In this document: positions 45,527-50,606 of the stretch, piece after piece
Numbering within the stretch: the first letter of the stretch is position 1
Layout: each line of letters starts with the position of its first letter
Assembly (NCBI GenBank): GCA_019359505.1
Contig: JAHHHD010000019.1
Location: forward strand, 64,001 to 114,606
Reading direction: 5' to 3'
Source of the DNA: Drouetiella hepatica Uher 2000/2452
Lineage (GTDB): Bacteria; Cyanobacteriota; Cyanobacteriia; Elainellales; Elainellaceae
Length of the DNA stretch: 50,606 nucleotides
Notes under the pieces: generated by a model
The model's input: only the letters and a program-made list of their open reading frames with translations
Database searches by the model: none
What the model was told of the DNA's origin: nothing
Made by a program: the position numbers and the translations under genes

Positions 45527-46181
45527 TCACAGACCTTTGCAGCCGTTGCTAGGATTGGGATTTTAAATTCTAACGTAACCTTTTCAGAGCCTCGCTTTTT
45601 TCTCCTGTAAACATGACAGCCCATTTTGATTCACAGCGATTTCCGGATCAGTAAGCCACAGGTTAAGTACCAAGTAGCTATTTTTCTCGGCTGATCGTGT
45701 GGCTTATTCAAGCGAAAACCGCTGTAGGTTCAAAATGAGCTGTAGAGACAAGCTCGGCTACCCGCGTACCCGTTAATACTGAGAGACCTGCGGCTATTTC
45801 TGCCCATTCCTTCGACTCAAGCAGGCGAACTGCCTTAGCGGTGATCACCTCAGGATCTTTGAGATACTGGACATTCTCGTTGCGGTCTGAAACTCTCGCC
45901 TGAGCTGCACTGTTCAAATCTGTGTATTCATCTGTCGAAAACTTAATGTAGTCAAGGGAGAAGTGGTCTTCCCCGAATTCGTCTTTAATGGCACGTCTGA
46001 CCTGAGCCATGCAGTTTTTTTGCTGGGCGATCGTGATTAATTCCCGCTTAGTCCAGTCAGAGCGTAAATCCTTGAGAAGTTTTTTGGCTTTCCTCCTGCC
46101 TGCCTGGTTATCCTGCCAGGTTGCAATCAATGGAAGATAGGTTTCATTGAGTTGCTGTTCTAGCCACTTGCTACTGCTCAT
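45527..46181 (-). pseudogene. Truncated protelomerase copy
   Basis: From ATG 46181 it matches the first 187 or so residues of the 577-residue protelomerase, almost identically to residue 151. A 93 bp insert at 45632-45724 then breaks the frame, a 2-base deletion follows near 45600, and homology ends at 45527. The Arg and Lys boxes remain but the HxxR and Tyr are lost. The start region and upstream boxes are also duplicated. It cannot resolve telomeres, but its N-terminal part could still be expressed and bind DNA. Confidence 0.85.
45632..45724. mobile_element. 93-bp palindromic insert in the protelomerase pseudogene
   Basis: This segment is absent from the intact gene. Its ends, 45634-45660 and 45698-45724, are 27-base inverted repeats matching at 21 of 27 positions (CAGCGATTT... 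and ...AAACCGCTG; both contain TAAGCCACA or its complement). It is a MITE- or REP-like element and encodes no protein. Confidence 0.65.
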
Positions 46182-46214
46182 GCTTGCCTTCAGTTAAAAA
46201 AGTTAGTGTACAAC

Positions 46215-46272
46215 TATCTATATCATTATCATATATCCATATCTATATCAATAGATAATAAAGATATAGATA
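46215..46272. repeat. TATCTATATC boxes upstream of truncated protelomerase
   Basis: TATCTATATC occurs at 46215-46224 and 46240-46249, the same 25-base spacing as before the intact gene. An inverted copy GATATAGATA lies at 46263-46272. These are shared with the subterminal region at the right end. Confidence 0.55.
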
Positions 46273-46453
46273 TAAAAAGTTAATTTTCAGGTACGCAATA
46301 CCTTATTGGAGACTGAAGAAAGAGTTAACCTCAGTTCTATCGAAGTCCCTCAGAATCTAGGATTGGGTACGGTTCGCCAGGGACTTTGGCTAAAAATGGA
46401 CGCTAAGTCTGGCAACATGCCACAATCTGGGAGGAATAGCTGCGACCTTCCTT

Positions 46454-49297
46454 ATGACTTCTTCGCTCGGCACTGCTCCAACTCTAAACTTTGACGTTTT
46501 TCTCTGTCACAACAGCGCAGATAAGCCGACGATCAGAGCGATCGCCACTCAACTCCAACAGCACAATATTTCGTACTGGCTCGACGAAGAACAATTACCC
46601 CCCGGTTGCCATTGGCTTGATACCCAGGAACGGGATATGGCACAGCTGATAGCAGTGGCAGTGTTTGTGGGAAGAAATGGCATTGGTAAGTGGCAGCGCA
46701 TTGAAATCTCTATCTTTTTGCAACGGTTTGTGGAACATGACCTGCGGGTGATTCCAGTGTTTTTAGCCGACGCGCCTCCCGAAACAGATCTGATGATGTT
46801 TCTGAAGCTGTTTACCTGGGTAGACTTTCGGCGGCAAGACTCAGCCCCAATGGAACTGCTAATCCAGGGTATTACCCGCGATCGCACTAACACTAATTCC
46901 GTCCCGATTGCCGAGGCAAAAAGGATTATTGCGGCTGAAATTAAGACAAAGTTTCAGGTTCCTTATCTGCGAAATGTTTACTTCACGGGACGATCGCAAC
47001 TCTTACAAGATCTCCATGCTGAGCTAACGGGAACAGGCGTTGCAGCCTTGAGCCAGGTGGCGGCGATCGCGGGCTTAGGCGGCATTGGCAAAACGCAAAC
47101 GGCGGTGGAATATGCCTATCGTCATTTCCCAGTGGATTATGACTGGGTGTTTTGGGTCAAGGCGGAGACGGAGTTGAGTGCGGTTACAGACTTAGCAGCT
47201 ATTGGGCGATCGCTGAGTCTAGCGGGGGCAACCCTGGATGAGTTGGCAGTGCAGGTGCGTCAGTGGCTAGAGACGCACGATCGCTGGCTATTGATTTTTG
47301 ACAACGCGGATCAACCGGAACTGCTGAAGTTAGTTTTGCCGCGTCGTCATGCCGGACGGATTTTGCTGACTTCGCGGGCGCGGCGGTTTGTCAGTGTAGG
47401 TATCAGAGCGGCGCTGGAGATCGGGAAGCTATCGCTGAAAGAGTCGATCGCTTTTTTAAGCGATCGCACCCAGCGCTTGGAGTTAGATGCCGCCGAGTTG
47501 GCAGCAGTGGAGGCATTAGCGCGGGAGTTGGATGGGTTGCCGTTGGTGTTGGAGCAGGCGGGGGCATACCTCGATCAGATGCAGGTGCGGTTTGCAGTGT
47601 ATTTGGCGCACTATCGGCAGCAAAGATTGGCGTTGTTGGCGCGGCAGATGCCGGAAACGGGAGATTATCCAGCATCGGTGGCGACGACTTGGGTGTTGAA
47701 CTTTGAGGAAACGGGGCGGCGATCGCCCCTGGCGGTGCAGATTTTGCAGGTGAGTGCGGTGTGGGCAGCGGATGATATTCCAGAAGCATTGTTGCAACAG
47801 TCGCAGTTGGGGTTAGGGGCGGATGAGTTGACGCTGGCGGAGGGGTTGGGGGCATTGGCAAACTTTTCGCTGATTCAACGGGATGGGGGATTCTACAGTA
47901 TTCACCGGATGGTACAGGAAGTGGTGTGGCAGGGGTTGGCGGTAGCCGTGCGGCAAGATTGGCTGGAACGGGCGATCGCCACCTTGAATGCCATGTTTCC
48001 TAATGCCTCGAAGATTGAGAACTGGCAGGTCTGTGGGCAGTTAGTCTCCCATGTACAAGCGATCGCAGCTCGGCTAGAGGTTAACCCAGTAGATACGCCA
48101 GAGATAGGGTTTTTGCTGAATGCGGCAGGATATTACTTGCATGAGCAAGGACGCTACAGTGAGGCAGAGCCGTTGTATGAGCGATCGCTCTCCATCCGCG
48201 AACAGCAACTAGGGGCTGACCATCCCACTGTCGCCTCTAGCCTCAATAATCTGGCAGAACTCTACCAATCTCAGGGACGCTACAGCGAGGCAGAACTCTT
48301 GTCTAAGCGATCGCTCTCCATATTCGAACAGCAACTAGGGGCTGACCATCCCACGATCGCCACCAGCCTCAATAATCTGGCAGAACTCTACCAATCTCAA
48401 GGACGCTACAGCGAGGCAGAACTCTTGTCTAAGCGATCGCTCTCCATATTCGAACAGCAACTAGGGGCTGACCATCCCACTGTCGCCACTAGCCTCAATA
48501 ATCTGGCATTACTCTACTATTCTCAGGGACGCTACAGCGAGGCAGAACTCTTGTCTAAGCGATCGCTCTCCCTCAAAGAACAGCAACTAGGGGCTGACCA
48601 TCCCACGATCGCCACCAGCCTCAATAATCTGGCATTACTCTACTATTCTCAGGGACGCTACAGCGAGGCAGAACTCTTGTCTAAGCGATCGCTCTCCATA
48701 TTCGAACAGCAACTAGGGGCTGACCATCCCACTGTCGCCACTAGCCTCAATAATCTGGCAGAACTCTACCGGACTCAGGGACGCTACAGCGAGGCGGAGC
48801 CCTTATTTGAGCGATCGCTCTCCATCCGCGAACGGCAACTGGGAGCCGCCCATCCCGATGTCGCTCTTAGCCTCCACAATCTGGCAGGACTCTATCAATC
48901 TCAAGGACGCTATAGCGAGGCAGAACCTTTATTTGAGCGATCGCTCTCTATTTGGGAACGGCAACTGGGAGCTGACCATCCCGATGTCGCCTCCAGCCTC
49001 CACAATCTGGCAGGACTCTACGAATCTCAAGGACGCTACAGCGAGGCGGAGCCGTTGTATGAGCGATCGCTCTCCATCCGCGAACGGCAACTGGGAGCCG
49101 CCCATCCCGATGTCGCCTCTAGCCTCCACGATCTGGCATATCTCTACGAATCTCAGGGACGCTACAGCGAGGCGGAACCTTTATTTGAGCGATCGCTCTC
49201 GATCTTAGAAAAAGTTTTACCCGCCAATCATCCGAATTTGGCGATCGTGCGGGGGAACTTGGAACGGTTGCGATCGCAGTTAGAATCAGGCGCATGA
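46454..49297 (+). CDS. TIR-NB-ARC-TPR protein (NLR-like immune receptor candidate)
   Basis: This 947-residue protein has a TIR domain at about 10-145 (DVFLCHNSADK; a putative catalytic Glu84 in WQRIEI) and a STAND/NB-ARC ATPase at about 180-520. The ATPase shows a P-loop GLGGIGKTQ near 209, a Walker B LLIFDNAD near 281, a sensor LLTSRAR near 306, a GLPL box near 366 and an MHD-like IHRMVQE near 485. From about 555 to 930 there are about nine 42-residue kinesin-light-chain TPRs (GRYSEAEPLYERSLSI). The design parallels plant NLRs and bacterial STAND antiphage sensors: TPRs bind a trigger, NB-ARC oligomerises and TIR cleaves NAD+ or makes a signal. It is a single gene with no obvious partner effector nearby. 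Confidence 0.9.
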   Translation: MTSSLGTAPTLNFDVFLCHNSADKPTIRAIATQLQQHNISYWLDEEQLPPGCHWLDTQERDMAQLIAVAVFVGRNGIGKWQRIEISIFLQRFVEHDLRVIPVFLADAPPETDLMMFLKLFTWVDFRRQDSAPMELLIQGITRDRTNTNSVPIAEAKRIIAAEIKTKFQVPYLRNVYFTGRSQLLQDLHAELTGTGVAALSQVAAIAGLGGIGKTQTAVEYAYRHFPVDYDWVFWVKAETELSAVTDLAAIGRSLSLAGATLDELAVQVRQWLETHDRWLLIFDNADQPELLKLVLPRRHAGRILLTSRARRFVSVGIRAALEIGKLSLKESIAFLSDRTQRLELDAAELAAVEALARELDGLPLVLEQAGAYLDQMQVRFAVYLAHYRQQRLALLARQMPETGDYPASVATTWVLNFEETGRRSPLAVQILQVSAVWAADDIPEALLQQSQLGLGADELTLAEGLGALANFSLIQRDGGFYSIHRMVQEVVWQGLAVAVRQDWLERAIATLNAMFPNASKIENWQVCGQLVSHVQAIAARLEVNPVDTPEIGFLLNAAGYYLHEQGRYSEAEPLYERSLSIREQQLGADHPTVASSLNNLAELYQSQGRYSEAELLSKRSLSIFEQQLGADHPTIATSLNNLAELYQSQGRYSEAELLSKRSLSIFEQQLGADHPTVATSLNNLALLYYSQGRYSEAELLSKRSLSLKEQQLGADHPTIATSLNNLALLYYSQGRYSEAELLSKRSLSIFEQQLGADHPTVATSLNNLAELYRTQGRYSEAEPLFERSLSIRERQLGAAHPDVALSLHNLAGLYQSQGRYSEAEPLFERSLSIWERQLGADHPDVASSLHNLAGLYESQGRYSEAEPLYERSLSIRERQLGAAHPDVASSLHDLAYLYESQGRYSEAEPLFERSLSILEKVLPANHPNLAIVRGNLERLRSQLESGA
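48138..49210 (+). repeat. Tandem 126-bp repeats encoding TPRs
   Basis: These are about nine 126 bp units, each with a HIP1 site (GCGATCGC) at the same place. Units fall into two kinds at the DNA level (CTCTTGTCTAAGCGATCG and TTATTTGAGCGATCG). Near-identity of adjacent units indicates recent unequal exchange. Confidence 0.85.
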
Positions 49298-49430
49298 GTT
49301 AATCGGTCAACAACGACCTTCTTACACGATCGCCATTCGCCAGCCCTAATATTTTTGAAGATCTTCAGTTTCTTATCTTCTATGCAGAACTTGAAGAGTT
49401 TATGTAAGTTGTTTTAAGGTGAAGGTAGAG

Positions 49431-49460
49431 TCAGGCTCGAAAAAAGCCTGATTCTCTTTT
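49431..49460 (+). terminator. Rho-independent terminator after TIR-NB-ARC-TPR gene
   Basis: TCAGGCT (49431-49437) pairs with AGCCTGA (49445-49451) around a CGAAAAA loop and is followed by TTCTCTTTT. It lies about 135 bases after the stop codon. Confidence 0.6.
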
Positions 49461-49700
49461 GAAACATAGCTTAAGCAGCCTGAGCCTTATCGAACTGCAT
49501 GTACATTCAATCGATTGCTTCTTGAGCCTTAGAGCCTGCCGTAAAGATTGCTCGTTTATTGCTCCTTAAGACTCTGAGCCAAAAATCATGGTAAGAAACT
49601 TGGATAGCGTTCTGAGAACGGTCTTTCGCAGTTCAGGTACAGAGACTGCTTTTTGGTTGAGCTGACCTGTAGCGAGGCTGTAGAGGTCTTGTTGATGGTC
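49461..49700 (-). pseudogene. Decayed sequence with SAP-like fragment
   Basis: On the minus strand near 49595-49690 the frame gives VSSTKKQ and then, after a shift, LRKTVLRTLSKF. This matches the SAP-like gene at 36890-37138. The rest of the segment is not recognisable. It indicates that a second copy of the protelomerase neighbourhood was once next to this end. Confidence 0.45.
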
Positions 49701-50021
49701 TTAGTCTTGCTGCTCTTTCCCTGTAGGGTGAAGTGGGAAAGCGGTTGAGCGTGAATTAGAGACTATCTGATTGAGTTGTGCCAATTGAGCGATCTGAGAG
49801 TCTAGGTTGTGGTCTGCCTGCTCTACCAATATGGCAGGCAGGATAGGAGCAGGCAGGACGGCGATAGGCGCAGGTGAGGCTACAGGCGTAGGAAGCTTTG
49901 CAGTCTGACTAGGGAGCCGTGAGCGGTCAGAGAGATCAATTACGAAAAGCATCCCAAAGTTGAGAACCGAGAAGATCAATATTGCAATGAGAATCCAGGT
50001 CAGGAAGTCTTGAGCGGTCAT
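49701..50021 (-). CDS. Small single-pass membrane protein near the right end
   Basis: This 106-residue protein has one hydrophobic helix at about residues 7-30 (LTWILIAILIFSVLNFGMLF). A Pro/Ala-rich stretch (about 40-65) and a helical C-terminus (SQIAQLAQLNQIVSN) follow. No family is recognised. It is the last gene before the 585-base terminal region, and it is transcribed away from that end. Confidence 0.6.
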   Translation of the reverse strand: MTAQDFLTWILIAILIFSVLNFGMLFVIDLSDRSRLPSQTAKLPTPVASPAPIAVLPAPILPAILVEQADHNLDSQIAQLAQLNQIVSNSRSTAFPLHPTGKEQQD

Positions 50022-50565
50022 GATGGAAACTCCAGAATGGGGAATGATCGGCTAGTAAAGAGAGAGCCGATTAGGTTAGGAAGAGCGGATGAGGAACTTG
50101 AAACGTATCAACTCATCCACATCCATATCACAACGTTATCTATATTAAATTACAGCCATTATCTAAATTATTTAATAAAGATGCGCGTATCCATTCAAAC
50201 CGTGAAAAGCTCTACTTACATATCTTTCAGTCTAAATTTCTAATAATTCGATCGATACAAATTTCTTATATCCCTATCAATCTCACCATAAAAATATAGA
50301 TAAAGATAAGCAATTCTGATATAGATACATCATGTATATACAATATTGATATAGATATACTTGTCATTGATATGAATATTAAATATGGATGTATATACAA
50401 ATATAGATACAGATGAACCTAGTAAATGCTGAAACCCTTGATATACAAGGCTTTCAGGGATTACTAAGGCGATCGCATAGGTGGAAGACAAAACGGTGCT
50501 ATACACAATCCTTATCATTTCTCACATATACAAATAATTTATAATACGGATATACTTGACGTTTG
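50022..50565. repeat. Subterminal AT-rich repeat region
   Basis: No gene is supported. Repeated motifs are GATATAGATA at 50318-50327 and 50348-50357 (one-mismatch relatives near 50137 and 50400), TATACAA at 50337-50343, 50394-50400, 50442-50448 and 50527-50533, and a direct repeat beginning GATATACTTG at 50354 and 50549. A hairpin CCTTG-ATATA-CAAGG lies at 50436-50450. The layout resembles subtelomeric protein-binding arrays. Confidence 0.55.
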
Positions 50566-50606
50566 ATACCCATCAGTATAGTTTCTGAAACTATACTGAT
50601 GGGTAT
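50566..50606. other. Terminal palindrome, candidate hairpin telomere
   Basis: A perfect inverted repeat of 20+20 bases (ATACCCATCAGTATAGTTTC and its complement) surrounds a single T at 50586 and ends exactly at the window edge. Together with the protelomerase gene this fits an assembly reading around a closed hairpin end. The lack of a T-tract argues against a terminator. The odd centre is unlike known resolvase sites, which are symmetric about a base-pair step, so a tip base or an error at the axis must be considered. Confidence 0.6.

Noticed and set aside
48138-49210. Possible CRISPR-like array because of regular repeats
   Set aside because: Repeats are contiguous 126 bp coding units (TPRs) without unique spacers.
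50566-50606. Ordinary rho-independent terminator
   Set aside because: There is no T-tract on either strand within the visible sequence and no gene pointing towards it; the position at the sequence end fits a hairpin end better.

Overview
This window looks like the right-hand end of a linear cyanobacterial replicon, probably a plasmid or a secondary linear chromosome. The cyanobacterial assignment rests on abundant HIP1 octamers (GCGATCGC) and on lineage-typical families: a CyRepA1-type replication protein, a TIGR03032 protein, a cyanobacterial TRADD-N-associated two-TM protein, and a LOV/GGDEF/EAL receptor. Linearity is inferred from two observations. A gene at 34904-36637 encodes a protelomerase (telomere resolvase) family protein. 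The last 41 bases (50566-50606) form a palindrome ending exactly at the window edge, as expected when an assembly reads around a covalently closed hairpin end. The left edge cuts through a gene and is not a natural end.

Layout. 1-6.8 kb: a putative defence cassette with a SNF2-type helicase (5' truncated), a DUF5674 protein, a small unknown and a large Eco57I-type methylase carrying an AlbA_2 domain. 7-9 kb: small secreted proteins, a GAF protein and an orphan PycTM-like membrane protein. 9.4-19.7 kb: the apparent replicon backbone. A leftward six-gene operon runs from a DNA-binding/coiled-coil protein to a membrane-anchored FtsK/HerA-like ATPase. Rightward genes end in the CyRepA1-type initiator, which is preceded by a strong nested hairpin. 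19.7-31 kb: cargo, comprising integrase and glutathione S-transferase remnants, a hydrolase, an FG-GAP/RTX secreted protein, a TIGR03032 protein, a blue-light LOV-GGDEF-EAL protein and a membrane protein. 31-34.6 kb: a decayed YhcG nuclease gene, a TRADD-N-associated TM protein, and a two-gene operon whose second gene fuses pentapeptide repeats to a complete ribosomal protein uL5. 34.9-46.3 kb: the protelomerase, duplicated DJ-1/PfpI plus LuxR cassettes split by a pair of 212-214 bp MITEs around an MFS exporter, an isonitrile hydratase-like and HD-hydrolase cluster, and a broken second protelomerase copy. 46.4-49.3 kb: a TIR-NB-ARC-TPR protein. 49.3-50.6 kb: a small membrane protein, then AT-rich subterminal repeats and the terminal palindrome.

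How it may fit together. CyRepA1 would initiate replication and the protelomerase would resolve replicated hairpin ends. A motif, GATATAGATA or its complement, occurs upstream of both protelomerase copies and in the last 500 bp, so the resolvase might bind both its own promoter and the telomere. Much of the cargo (helicase/methylase, PycTM, TIR-NLR, TRADD-N TM, pentapeptide-uL5) is of conflict or defence type. The most novel item is the pentapeptide-uL5 fusion. The most informative structural item is the protelomerase with its candidate telomere.
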